12,422 bases of DNA from assembly GCA_003225615.1 (NCBI GenBank), contig QIAS01000133.1, positions 1-12,422 on the forward strand, read 5' to 3'. Shown here one piece after another: positions 1 through 7,235 of this stretch (its first letter is position 1; every line of letters begins with the position of its first letter). The notes under the pieces were generated by a model. The model worked only from the letters and a program-made list of their open reading frames with translations. It searched no databases and had not been told where the DNA came from. Both the position numbers and the translations under genes were made by a program. The stretch is from Acidobacteriota bacterium. GTDB taxonomy: Bacteria; Acidobacteriota; Terriglobia; Terriglobales; Acidobacteriaceae.

Positions 1-1
1 C

Positions 2-1892
2 GGCGCCGCCCAGATTGCCGTGCCGGCTTTCGTTTCCACCTTGGCGATCTGCATTGTGTTTGTGCCGATGTTTTTCCTGTCGGGCGTGGCGCGGTATCTG
101 TTCGTTCCGCTGGCCGAGGCCGTGGTTTTTGCCATGCTGGCGTCTTATCTTCTTTCACGAACCCTGGTGCCGACCATGGCCAAGTACCTTTTGCGTGGGC
201 ACGAGGCCGAGGCGGGTCATCTGCCGGGCTCAAGCCGCAACCCGTTCGTCCGGATGCAAGCTAAATTTGAGGAAGCTTTCGAGCGACGCCGCGAGGCCTA
301 CCACCGATTATTGGAGCGCTGCCTGCATCATCGTCGCGCGTTTATCATCGGCTTCTTTGCAGTTTGCCTTGCTTCGCTTGTGCTGCTGGTCCCCTGGTTG
401 GGCGAGGACTTCTTCCCTGCTGTCGACAGCGGCCAGTTCAAACTGCATTTGCGGGCGCGCACTGGAACACGCATTGAAGAGACCGCGCGGCTGGCTGACC
501 TGGTGGAACAATCCATTCGCGATCAGATTCCACCGGATCAGATCGGCAGCATTATTGACAATATTGGACTGCCCTACAGCAGCATCAATCTTTCCTACAG
601 TACCTCCGCGCCGATCGGGCCAGCCGATGCTGACATTTTGGTGAGCTTGTCTGAGCACCATGAGCCCACGGCGAAATTCGTCCACGATCTGCGCATGAGG
701 CTGGCGCGAGAGTTTCCCGGCGTGACTTTTTCGTTTCTGTCGGCCGACATCGTTAGTCAGATCCTGAATTTTGGATTGCCTTCTCCCATTGACATCCAGG
801 TCGTGGGATACAACCAGCAAGGAAACCGGGCGTTCGCCGACAAACTGGTGCAGCAACTCCGCTATATTCCCGGAATAACAGACTTGCGAATTCAGCAACC
901 GTTCGATCAGCCGAAGCTGCACATCAATGTGGACCGTACCAAGGCGCAGTTGGTGGGCTTTACCGAGCGTGACGTGGCTCAGAACCTGCTTATTTCACTG
1001 AGTGGGAGTCCAGACTTCTCCCACGTTCTGGCTCGATCCCAAGACCGGGGTGAGTTATTCGATCACCACGCAGACGCCGCAATACCGGATCGACTCTCTG
1101 CAGAGTCTGGAGAATATTCCTATAACCGGAACTACTGGAGCGCGTCCGGAGATTCTGGCCAGCCTGGCATCGATCAATCGCGGGGTCGGATCCGCCGTGG
1201 TCTCTCACTATGACATCCAACCCGTCATCGACATTTTCGGCTCCGTGCAGGGACGCGATCTGGGTGGCGTTGCGCGAGAGATTGACAAGACGGTGAAGGA
1301 GACTGAGAAAGAACTGCCGCGCGGGTCACAGTTGATTGTGAGGGGGCAAATCAAGACCATGCGGGCTTCCTACGTTGGCCTGCTGGGTGGATTGTTGTTC
1401 GCCATTATTCTGGTTTACCTGCTGATTGTGGTGAACTTCCAGTCGTGGCTCGATCCCTTCATCATCATCTCGGCATTGCCGGCGGCGTTGGCGGGGATCG
1501 CATGGTTCCTGTTCATTACGCGTACTACGCTCAGCGTGCCGGCGCTGACGGGATCGATCATGTGCATGGGCGTGGCTACCGCGAACAGCATTCTGGTCGT
1601 AAGCTTCGCCAAGGAGCAACTGGCGCAAGGCAAAGATGCAATCACGGCGGCGCTACAAGCAGGATTTACGCGCTTCCGGCCAGTGCTGATGACGGCCCTG
1701 GCGATGATGATCGGAATGGTGCCGATGGCACTGGGAATGGGCGAAGGGGGCGAGCAGAATGCGCCTTTGGGACGGGCAGTGATCGGTGGGTTGTTGCTGG
1801 CTACCGTCGCAACCCTGTTTTTCGTACCCGTCTTTTTCAGCCTTTTGCACGGATTGCGCACTCGCGGGGTTGGCGCTGAATCGGGGCGATAG
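2..1892 (+). pseudogene. RND-family efflux pump inner-membrane permease, C-terminal part, frameshifted
   Basis: This is the C-terminal portion of an RND (HAE/AcrB-like) proton-driven efflux pump, an inner-membrane trimer that exports drugs or other compounds through a periplasmic adaptor and an outer-membrane channel. The N-terminal part lies outside the window. The first piece (frame of position 2, to stop 1211-1213) starts inside the first transmembrane bundle, with the FVPMFFLSG-type segment, and continues into the second periplasmic loop. The second piece (frame of 1002, to stop TAG 1890-1892) carries the family signature QTSPTFW, the docking-loop remainder and the last TM helices, with FRPVLMTALAMMIG and the PLGRAVIGG segment. 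The two frames join near 1010: the first reads the family-like SLSGS and the second continues with QTSPTFW. Beyond the join each frame turns to non-family sequence. The result is either a disrupted gene or an assembly error. The adaptor gene follows after 37 bp. The family call is firm; the substrate cannot be inferred. Confidence 0.9.
1005..1016 (+). other. Frameshift site in RND permease gene
   Basis: Codons agt-ggg-agt (1001-1009) read as the end of SLSGS in one frame, while cag-act from 1011 reads as QT of QTSPTFW in another. RND homologues usually have one residue between these two motifs, so the simplest explanation is a 2-base loss; a 1-base insertion (the c at 1010) is the alternative. 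There is no long homopolymer or classical slippery heptamer here, so programmed frameshifting is unlikely. Confidence 0.8.
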
Positions 1893-1929
1893 CAGGAAAC
1901 ATCAATTAATAAGCGGTTTCGGAGTTATC

Positions 1930-3156
1930 ATGCTGGTCGGAGAAGAACGCTTGGAGCAACGCGCCGCTCGACCCGATGTCAAGCCGGAGGTTACGGAACG
2001 TCCCCGCTCCGGACGTCCGTGGCTCGCCGCGACGATAGCGTTTGTGATCGTCGTCGCAATCGTGGTTGCCGGGATTCTGCCGCGGGTGAAGGCGCGGACC
2101 GCGCTGCGCAAAGAAACCACCGAAATGGCGGTACCGACCGTCTCGGTGGTGCAACCCAAACGCTCTGCTCCTGCGCAGGAGATCGTGCTTCCCGCCAACG
2201 TTCAGGCATTCTCCGATTCACCGATTTATGCGCGCACCAATGGTTATCTGAAGCACTGGTATGTAGATATCGGAACACATGTCAGAAAAGGGCAGTTGCT
2301 GGCGGAAATTGAAACGCCTGAAGTCGATCAGCAATTGCGCCAGTCTCGAGCCGATCTCGCGACAGCGCAAGCCAACCGCAACCTGTCGCAGATCACCGCT
2401 GAGCGTTATGCCGATTTGCTGAAAACCGATTCCGTATCCAAGCAGGAAGCGGATAACGCGGCCTCCGACTATGCAGCCAAGAAGGCCGTCGTGCAATCTT
2501 CTGAGGCCAATGTAAACCGGCTCGAGCAACTGCAATCTTTTGAAAAAATCTACGCTCCATTCGATGGCGTCATCACGGCCCGGAATACGGATGTCGGGGC
2601 GCTTATCGACGCCGGCAGCAGCGGCGGTACGAGAACCGAGTTGTTTCATATGGCGCAGCCGGACAGGTTGCGCGTGTATGTCAACGTTCCCGAACCCTAT
2701 GCGCAGGCGACCAGGCCCGGCATCACCGCTGATCTCACGGTAGCGGAGTTTCCCGGACGTCGCTTCCAGGGCAACTTGGTGCGCACGGCAAACGCCATCG
2801 ATCAGGCCACGCGCACACTGCTGGTGGAAATTGATGTCGCGAATCCCACAGGGACGCTCCTCAGCGGAGCCTATGCCGAGGTGCACTTCAAACTGCCGAC
2901 TGCAACCTCTGCCTTCATTCTTCCGGTAAACGCGCTTTTGTTCCGTGCGGAAGGGCTTCGGGTGGCTGCCGTGACAGATGGGCAGCACGTGGAACTCAGG
3001 CCAATCACCATCGGTCACGATTTCGGCACGGAAGTCGAAGTCGTCGCCGGCTTGAACGGAAATGAGTCCATCGTCGTGAATCCGCCTGATTCGCTGGTTT
3101 CCGGACAGCAAGTGCGAGTGGGACAGCCCACGCGGTCGGAAGGGCAACAGAAGTGA
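1930..3156 (+). CDS. RND efflux periplasmic adaptor subunit (HlyD/MFP family)
   Basis: This is a 408-aa membrane fusion protein that links the inner-membrane RND pump to the outer-membrane channel. I place the start at ATG 1930, preceded by GGAG at 1920-1923; the open frame extends further upstream, but that part overlaps the pump gene and does not look like protein. Residues 1-30 are cytoplasmic and Arg-rich, and residues about 31-50 form a hydrophobic N-terminal membrane anchor. There is no lipobox. A lipoyl/barrel-sandwich half follows (about 95-130, with GYLKHWYVDIGTHVRKGQLLAEIETPE), then an alpha-helical hairpin (about 130-205, rich in Gln/Ala/Glu), the second lipoyl half (YAPFDGVITARNTDVGALI), a beta-barrel domain and a membrane-proximal domain ending with VVNPPDSLVSGQQV. 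It lies 37 bp after the pump and overlaps the channel gene by 4 bp, so it is part of the same operon. The frame is intact. Confidence 0.95.
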   Translation: MLVGEERLEQRAARPDVKPEVTERPRSGRPWLAATIAFVIVVAIVVAGILPRVKARTALRKETTEMAVPTVSVVQPKRSAPAQEIVLPANVQAFSDSPIYARTNGYLKHWYVDIGTHVRKGQLLAEIETPEVDQQLRQSRADLATAQANRNLSQITAERYADLLKTDSVSKQEADNAASDYAAKKAVVQSSEANVNRLEQLQSFEKIYAPFDGVITARNTDVGALIDAGSSGGTRTELFHMAQPDRLRVYVNVPEPYAQATRPGITADLTVAEFPGRRFQGNLVRTANAIDQATRTLLVEIDVANPTGTLLSGAYAEVHFKLPTATSAFILPVNALLFRAEGLRVAAVTDGQHVELRPITIGHDFGTEVEVVAGLNGNESIVVNPPDSLVSGQQVRVGQPTRSEGQQK

Positions 3157-4652
3157 GTAGGGGGGGCGGGGTTCGGGTTTTCTGCAGGCGATTCTCTGTC
3201 TTTGGAATCCTATTCTTCTTTAGCTTTATTTTGCTGTCCGGTTGCGCAGTAGGTCCTCGCTACTCCCGCCCCACAGCGCCGGTTCCGCCTGCTTATAAAG
3301 AAGAGCCTCCCGGGTGGAAAACCGCGCAGCCGAATGATCAGATCGCGCGCGGCAAATGGTGGGAAATTTTTGGGGATGCGCAACTGAACGGGATTGAAGA
3401 GCAAGTTAATGTCGCCAACCAGAGCTTGAAAGCTGCGTTGGCACAATTCGAGCAGGCTCGTGCTCTGGTGCGGTTTAACCGGGCAGATTACTATCCGAGC
3501 GCGACCGCGGGCGTTTCAGCCAGCCGGAATCGACAATCGCGAAATCGGGCGCTGGCTACCACTCTTTCCAAAACCAACTACACCGATCTCATCTTGCCGC
3601 TCACTGTGTCGTACGAGCCGGACGTGTTTGGACGCGTGCGACGTACAGTGGAAGCGGCGCGCTCCAACGCTCAGGCCAGCGCAGGAGATTTGGAGTCGGT
3701 TAGATTGAGCCTCCATGCCGAGCTGGCGGTTGATTATTTCCAGCTTCGGACTCTGGATGCCGAGGAGCAACTGCTCAACGATAACGTGGTTGCCTTTGAA
3801 AAGGCTTTGCAACTGACCCAGAATCGCTATCAGGGTGGGATCGCTTCCGCAGTGGATGTGGCGCAGGCGCAGACTGAGCTAGAGACCACGCGCTCGCAGG
3901 CCATCGACATACAGCTTCAAAGATCTCAGTTCGAACACGCGATTGCGGTGCTGATTGGGCAGCCGGCTTCGAGTTTCAGCATTCCCACGGCTCCCTGGAG
4001 CACTCCACCGCCTGTTATCCCGCCGGGATTGCCGTCGGATTTGCTGGAGCGGCGTCCGGATATTGCGGCATCGGAGCGCCGAGTTTCCGCTGCGAATGCT
4101 CAGATCGGCGTGGCCCGAGCGGCCTATTTTCCATTGTTGAGTCTTTCGGGCTCGGGCGGGTTCGAGAGTAGTTCCGTTGGGAACTGGTTCTCCGGGCCGA
4201 GCGGGTTCGTTTCCGCCGGAGCTTCCGCGGTGGTTACCGCTTTGGATGTGGGGCGGCGGCGGGCAGTTTCGGAGCAGGCGCGGGCTGCCTACGATCAGAC
4301 AGTCGCCAATTACCGCGAAACGGTACTGAACGCGTTTCAGGAAGTCGAAGATAATCTGGCGGCGCTGCGTATTCTGGAGAATGAAGCAAAAACTCAGGAT
4401 GCAGCGGTGGCTGCCGCACAACATTCGCTTGAACTGTCCAGCAACCGTTACAAGGGCGGCGTGGTTTCTTATCTGGAGGTAATTACGGCGCAGAGTATCG
4501 CGCTGACCGACGAGCGGGCTGGGGTGGACATCTTGCGCCGTCGCATGACCGCCAGCGTACAGCTAATCAAGGCGCTGGGCGGGGGATGGAATTCCTCGAA
4601 TTTGCCTGTCGTGAAATTAGACACGCCTTCTCCGCGAGCAAATGGGCAATAG
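3153..4652 (+). CDS. Efflux outer-membrane lipoprotein, NodT/OprM family
   Basis: This is a 499-aa TolC-like outer-membrane factor, the exit duct of the tripartite pump. The start is GTG 3153, inside the adaptor's stop codon (GTGA overlap), with a purine-rich GGAAGGG about 10 bases upstream. An N-terminal lipoprotein signal is visible: positively charged start, hydrophobic run at residues 16-28, and lipobox LSGC with the acylated Cys at residue 31, followed by the family-typical AVGPRYSRP. Two OEP repeats follow. Each contains a long helical stretch with the NRYxGGxxS/T...VxxAQ pattern, seen as NRYQGGIASAVDVAQAQTEL near residue 225 and NRYKGGVVSYLEVITAQ near 430, and between them the diagnostic DLLERRPDIAASERRV segment. 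Length is normal for the family. The overlap with the adaptor gene suggests coupled translation. Confidence 0.96.
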   Translation: MSRGGGVRVFCRRFSVFGILFFFSFILLSGCAVGPRYSRPTAPVPPAYKEEPPGWKTAQPNDQIARGKWWEIFGDAQLNGIEEQVNVANQSLKAALAQFEQARALVRFNRADYYPSATAGVSASRNRQSRNRALATTLSKTNYTDLILPLTVSYEPDVFGRVRRTVEAARSNAQASAGDLESVRLSLHAELAVDYFQLRTLDAEEQLLNDNVVAFEKALQLTQNRYQGGIASAVDVAQAQTELETTRSQAIDIQLQRSQFEHAIAVLIGQPASSFSIPTAPWSTPPPVIPPGLPSDLLERRPDIAASERRVSAANAQIGVARAAYFPLLSLSGSGGFESSSVGNWFSGPSGFVSAGASAVVTALDVGRRRAVSEQARAAYDQTVANYRETVLNAFQEVEDNLAALRILENEAKTQDAAVAAAQHSLELSSNRYKGGVVSYLEVITAQSIALTDERAGVDILRRRMTASVQLIKALGGGWNSSNLPVVKLDTPSPRANGQ

Positions 4653-4680
4653 CTGCAGGCAGTTCTGATCGTCTCGCTCT

Positions 4681-4769
4681 CTTCGCGATCTTTGCGGGCA
4701 CTTTGCGTTCTTTGCGGTCAAAAGATTTAAAAGCTTTTAACCGCGAAGTGCGCTAAGGGCGCAAAGAGA
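4681..4769. repeat. Imperfect palindrome built of CTTTGCG-like units (large hairpin)
   Basis: The left arm (4681-4723) contains four CTTYGCG units starting at 4681, 4690, 4701 and 4710, that is, every 9-11 bases. The right arm (4735-4769) contains the complementary units CGCGAAG (4742), CGCTAAG (4751) and CGCAAAG (4760). About 25 of 35 bases pair between 4689-4723 and 4735-4769, with an A/T-rich centre that includes the perfect 14-bp palindrome TTAAAAGCTTTTAA (4727-4740). It lies just downstream of the channel gene. It resembles dispersed palindromic intergenic elements. It could also act as a transcription barrier, but no T-tract follows on the + strand, so I do not call it an intrinsic terminator. 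Confidence 0.75.
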
Positions 4770-4923
4770 CCCTTCATCTCATCGGAGATCGGGAGGCTAT
4801 TCGGGACACCAAACCCCGCGTCCCACCAGTGTTTTCAGCCTTTCGTACCTGATCTTTCGTGATCTTCTGACGCGCCATGCGGGTTGCTATCGTGAGCCTG
4901 AGTAAGAAAGGGCCTCATTCCGC
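4770..4923. other. Non-coding spacer before the pseudo-receiver gene
   Basis: With the hairpin to its left, this completes the 271-bp gap between the efflux operon and the next gene. It contains a small stem GGGAC (4803-4807) / GTCCC (4820-4824). I see no convincing promoter pair and no reading frame with protein-like content. The purine run AAGAAAGGG near 4903-4911 may serve as the ribosome binding site of the downstream gene, although its spacing of about 12 bases is long. Confidence 0.5.
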
Positions 4924-5295
4924 ATGGCGAAAACCGCATTTAAACTCAAGATTCTTTACTGTGAGTCTGATGAAGAAATACTTGCGTCACAGGGTGAGCA
5001 AATCAAAAGTGCAGGACACCAGGTGGAAACCGTCGTGGGACGCAAGGCTGCGGAAGAAGCGTTGCGGCGTGGGAATTTCGACCTTGTCGTCCTCGGCGCG
5101 TCGCTGAGCAAAGACGATCGGCACCACTTGCCGTATATGGTCAAGAAGGCGCATCCCGGGACGCGCGTTTTGGTGACGCATGCGGGAGAACGCCGCCATC
5201 ATGAGGTGGATGCGGTGATTGACTCGGGGACGGACATCACCACGCTGTTGAATGCCATCGCTTCCCTGCTCTCCAAAGAGGCTGTTCTCCGCTAA
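4924..5295 (+). CDS. Receiver-like (CheY-fold) protein lacking the phosphoacceptor Asp
   Basis: This is a 123-aa single-domain protein resembling response-regulator receivers. Strand 1 is KILYCESDEE (residues 9-18), carrying the acidic cluster at E14-D16. After helix 1, strand 3 reads FDLVVLGASL (52-61). Canonical receivers have Asp where this protein has Gly58, so the usual phosphorylation site is absent. Strand 4 is TRVLVTHAG (80-88), with the conserved Thr at 85, and the C-terminal helix is ITTLLNAIASLL. There is no output domain and no adjacent kinase gene. It probably works as a phosphorylation-independent pseudo-receiver or protein-interaction module; its partner is unknown. The start at ATG 4924 is favoured because the fold begins immediately after it. 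The fold call rests on pattern only. Confidence 0.8.
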   Translation: MAKTAFKLKILYCESDEEILASQGEQIKSAGHQVETVVGRKAAEEALRRGNFDLVVLGASLSKDDRHHLPYMVKKAHPGTRVLVTHAGERRHHEVDAVIDSGTDITTLLNAIASLLSKEAVLR

Positions 5296-5314
5296 TCCAG
5301 CCCTTCGTTAGCGG
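5289..5314. terminator. Possible bidirectional terminator hairpin between convergent genes
   Basis: A perfect 7-bp inverted repeat, CCGCTAA (5289-5295) and TTAGCGG (5308-5314), encloses a 12-base loop. It includes the stop codon of the pseudo-receiver gene and sits directly before the end of the convergent small membrane-protein gene. No clear T-tract follows on either strand, so it is only a candidate. Confidence 0.35.
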
Positions 5315-5327
5315 ACCGCCAGTACCT

Positions 5328-5549
5328 TCACTTGGGGGTAGGCGCAGGCGTTGCCACCGGGGCATTCGGGCGTGTCTGTTCGATCAACGAACTCGTGCAC
5401 TTATCCAGCTTCTCATTTTTCGCACTTAATTCATTCTCGAGCGCCACTATGCGCGAACGATCTTTGGCGCCGCTGGTGCTGAAGTTGTACAACACGCCGG
5501 AAACAGCGCCCAGCAGATAGATTACGACCCAAATCAGAATTCTTTTCAT
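5328..5549 (-). CDS. Small single-pass membrane protein, hypothetical
   Basis: This is a 73-aa protein I do not recognise as a named family. Residues 1-22 (MKRILIWVVIYLLGAVSGVL) form an N-terminal hydrophobic helix behind a Lys-Arg start, which suggests a signal anchor with the remainder in the periplasm. Residues about 30-60 are charged with heptad-like spacing (IVALENELSAKNEKLDKC), suggesting a short coiled coil with one Cys. The C-terminus is a Pro/Ala/Thr-rich tail. A GAGGAG sequence lies about 12 bases upstream of the ATG (complement of 5549-5547). It is transcribed towards the pseudo-receiver gene. The composition (clean TM then coiled coil then Pro-rich tail) makes it more likely real than a chance frame; the function is unknown. 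Confidence 0.65.
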   Translation of the reverse strand: MKRILIWVVIYLLGAVSGVLYNFSTSGAKDRSRIVALENELSAKNEKLDKCTSSLIEQTRPNAPVATPAPTPK

Positions 5550-5883
5550 GCGCTGCCCACGCTCCTCATCAGTTAATAAAGCTACGCGCCCAGCTTGCAG
5601 CCCTTAGAACGGCGATGTGATCCGCGGTCATTGTCAAAATGCCAAGAATAGACCCACCAGCCCCGTATTTCCAACAACTTAGGTAGGGCGTTGCAAAGAA
5701 ATTCGGAAGCCGCCCTCGAAACATTGAGCCAAGCTTCCGTTCGTACAATACATCAAGGTAACAGCGCTACCCACGTTAAACCTTGGCTTCAGAGTAGAAG
5801 CGGTATATAAATCTTCATTCCCCCCGGGTTCAGGATAGCCAAGTTAAAACCATTTCAGAGCGAGGGATGGCGTCTGTCTAGCG
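5550..5883. other. Divergent intergenic region, non-coding
   Basis: This 334-bp gap separates the leftward small membrane-protein gene from the rightward ubiquitin-like operon and must hold the promoters of both. A candidate + strand promoter is listed separately. An imperfect inverted repeat, AAGGTAAC (5755-5762) and GTTAAACCTT (5775-5784), overlaps its -35 box and might be an operator, but it is weak. I see no tRNA, riboswitch or convincing small ORF. Confidence 0.5.
5783..5811 (+). promoter_or_regulatory. Candidate sigma70-type promoter of the ubiquitin-like operon
   Basis: The -35-like TTGGCT (5783-5788) is followed by exactly 17 bases and the -10-like TATAAA (5806-5811). It lies about 72 bp upstream of the first ATG of the operon, in the only long non-coding stretch before it, with no other promoter-sized gap until the window ends. 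It is recognised by pattern only. Confidence 0.5.
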
Positions 5884-6303
5884 ATGGACAAAGTCGTAAT
5901 CAGTACGAAAGAAATTACCGAGATCAAGGAAGTACCAGAGCAACCGGTACACCTGGAGCCGAAGCTTGCAGCGCCAATTCCGCTGTGGCTGCGGTTGGGA
6001 CTGTCTGTTCTGGTGCTGGGGCTGCCATTGCTGTGCCTGCTGGCGATTATTCTGCGAGTTGCTTTCCGCACTCAGCCGCCACGAACGCGGTATGCATGGA
6101 CCGAGTATCTCGCCACACTTCTTATAATTAGCGGCTTTCTGACTTCGATCGGTGCGGTGCTGGTCTTCTCTTTTGTGCCGCTTCCCGAAATTGTGAGTCC
6201 CGGGCTTGCGGAACTCGATGAGCGCATTGACTTCCCCGGCCTGCCTAGACTGTTCTTTCCGCCACCGATGCATCGCAGCAGCTTAAGAGCCTGGTGGCCG
6301 TGA
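5884..6303 (+). CDS. Two-TM membrane protein, probably the N-terminal anchor of the following protease
   Basis: This 139-aa reading frame has a polar N-terminus (1-33) and two strong hydrophobic helices, about 35-61 (LGLSVLVLGLPLLCLLAIIL) and 75-98 (YLATLLIISGFLTSIGAVLV), separated by an Arg-rich loop. A polar segment follows, EIVSPGLAELDERIDFPGLPR (102-122). The last 17 residues (LFFPPPMHRSSLRAWWP) look unnatural. The overlapping frame from 6249 reads TVLSATDASQQLKSLVAVIS, which is protein-like and runs directly into the protease. I therefore think these two frames are one gene interrupted by a 1-base loss, giving a membrane-anchored protease of about 364 aa. By the positive-inside rule the Arg-rich loop would be cytoplasmic and the protease periplasmic, but this is uncertain. 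No good Shine-Dalgarno sequence lies close to ATG 5884; GAGGG is 18-22 bases upstream. It is the first gene of the operon. Confidence 0.7.
   Translation: MDKVVISTKEITEIKEVPEQPVHLEPKLAAPIPLWLRLGLSVLVLGLPLLCLLAIILRVAFRTQPPRTRYAWTEYLATLLIISGFLTSIGAVLVFSFVPLPEIVSPGLAELDERIDFPGLPRLFFPPPMHRSSLRAWWP
6247..6293 (+). other. Probable frameshift joining the two-TM segment to the protease
   Basis: In the protease frame a TAG lies at 6246-6248, and protein-like sequence begins immediately after it at 6249, well upstream of the first possible start (GTG 6294). The membrane-protein frame loses protein character after about 6249. A -1 shift, equal to one missing base, somewhere in this interval would fuse both into one protein. 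I see no canonical slippery heptamer. Confidence 0.6.
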
Positions 6304-6977
6304 TTTCCCCTACGCGAGAAGCAGTTTTCGGTAAACGCGAGATGCTGTCCAACGAGTTTGGCGCAGGTCTGTTGTTGCAGGCGAACTCAGCTGGATATCT
6401 TTTTACGACGGCACGGCACGTGGTTGGAAGCGACTGGGATGTGCGGAAGAAAAAACGCGCGCTAATTTCGCTGGCCAGCGGCCTTTGGGCAGGAGCGGAT
6501 GTCATCGCGCGACACAACACGCTGGATCTGGCCCTGCTATGGCTGCCTCGCCATTCCGGAGATGCGGACTTCTCTCAGCCGATTGCCAGGCCGAAGGAAG
6601 GAGAGTCGATTTTTGTGATCGGCCATCCCGAAGGACTCAGGTTCACGCTTAGTACCGGGATCGTGTCACGATTGCAGGGCAGCATACTTCAGATTTCTGC
6701 GCCGGTGAGCCCTGGCAATAGCGGCGGGCCTGTGTATGACGCGAACGGGTCTCTGATTGGCGTGGTCGTTTCCACCATGGATAAAAGCATTAATCCTAAT
6801 GCGGAGAACCTGAACTTCGCGGTGGGGTCGGAAGCTTTGTTGAAGGAATCGGGATGGGAGTTCGCGGCCGGGGGCCGGGAACACTTCAAGGCATTTTTAA
6901 ATACCAGCTCTGCTGAAAAACAAGCTTCAGGTTCGAAGCAGACTTCTCCGGGACCGAAAAGCGATGCCCAACATTAA
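6294..6977 (+). CDS. Trypsin-like (S1/HtrA-type) serine protease domain protein
   Basis: This is a 227-aa serine protease of the trypsin/HtrA fold with the full catalytic triad: His42 in TTARHVVG, Asp78 in NTLDLALL and Ser143 in PGNSGGP. The typical HtrA-like strands IFVIGHPEG and STGIVSRLQG are also present. There is no PDZ domain; after the core there is a short Ser/Lys-rich tail (about 200-227). The listed start is GTG 6294, overlapping the upstream stop (TGA 6301-6303), but the real N-terminus is more likely supplied by the upstream two-TM frame through a frameshift. It overlaps the Ubl gene by 14 bp, which places it in the conjugation operon. Whether it processes the Ubl, degrades modified proteins or acts on another envelope substrate cannot be told from sequence. 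Confidence 0.88.
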   Translation: MAVISPTREAVFGKREMLSNEFGAGLLLQANSAGYLFTTARHVVGSDWDVRKKKRALISLASGLWAGADVIARHNTLDLALLWLPRHSGDADFSQPIARPKEGESIFVIGHPEGLRFTLSTGIVSRLQGSILQISAPVSPGNSGGPVYDANGSLIGVVVSTMDKSINPNAENLNFAVGSEALLKESGWEFAAGGREHFKAFLNTSSAEKQASGSKQTSPGPKSDAQH

Positions 6978-7233
6978 TGTCACTGTGTACGACTCAACCG
7001 AGAACAAGCGCGTGCCTGTCGAACTGCCCGATGACGCGCCTTGCAACAAGATCATTGCCGTGCTGGTGCAAAAACTTCGGCTGCCGACCAACGGTCCCGA
7101 TGGAGCTCCGCTAAGCTACAAATTCCATCATAAGAATTCGGGGCGCCAAATTCAGGACGCGCAGACCTTGGCGGAGGCAGCGGTGCATGAAGGCGACATC
7201 CTGCGTTTGCAGCCGGAGATTACGGCGGGCTGA
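6964..7233 (+). CDS. Ubiquitin-like protein (YukD/EsaB-like beta-grasp), C-terminal Ala-Gly
   Basis: This is an 89-aa small protein with a beta-grasp pattern. Strand 1 is NINVTVYDS (3-11), strand 2 KRVPVELPDDAP (15-26), helix NKIIAVLVQKLRLP (28-41), then LSYKFHHKNSGRQI (50-63) resembling ubiquitin's strand 3 to 4 region. QTLAEAAVHEGDILRLQPE (67-85) matches the TLaeagIxdGdxLxL signature of YukD-type and ubiquitin-like folds. It ends in I-T-A-G, so the terminal Gly89 is exposed without maturation; eukaryotic ubiquitin ends in Gly-Gly. It begins inside the end of the protease gene and ends 2 bases before the E1 gene. Being next to E1, JAB, RING and E2 genes makes it the likely modifier that is adenylated and conjugated. 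A role in type VII secretion, like classical YukD, is less likely because no secretion gene is present here. Confidence 0.88.
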   Translation: MPNINVTVYDSTENKRVPVELPDDAPCNKIIAVLVQKLRLPTNGPDGAPLSYKFHHKNSGRQIQDAQTLAEAAVHEGDILRLQPEITAG

Positions 7234-7235
7234 AC

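Noticed and set aside
308..922. Long open frame on the minus strand over the RND gene
   Set aside because: It is antisense to clear RND permease sequence, is rich in Arg/Gln/His without domain pattern, and is explained by high-GC codon shadowing.
2218..3147. 309-residue open frame on the minus strand over the adaptor gene
   Set aside because: It mirrors a well-supported HlyD-family gene and shows no recognisable domain or ribosome binding site.
4689..4769. CRISPR-like repeat array
   Set aside because: The units are only 7 bases, phased by 9-11 bases and arranged as a palindrome; there are no spacers of uniform length and no cas genes.
4877..5107. Alternative + strand frame overlapping the pseudo-receiver gene
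   Set aside because: Its product is Arg/Lys/Ser-rich with no fold pattern, whereas the 4924 frame gives a coherent receiver fold.
5632..5637. Perfect TTGACA on the minus strand as the -35 of the small membrane-protein gene
   Set aside because: No acceptable -10 hexamer lies 15-19 bases downstream, so I do not call a promoter.
5867..5881. Four-codon leader ORF (ATG GCG TCT GTC TAG) just before the first operon gene
   Set aside because: It is too short to distinguish from chance, and its only ribosome-site-like purines abut the ATG with no spacing.
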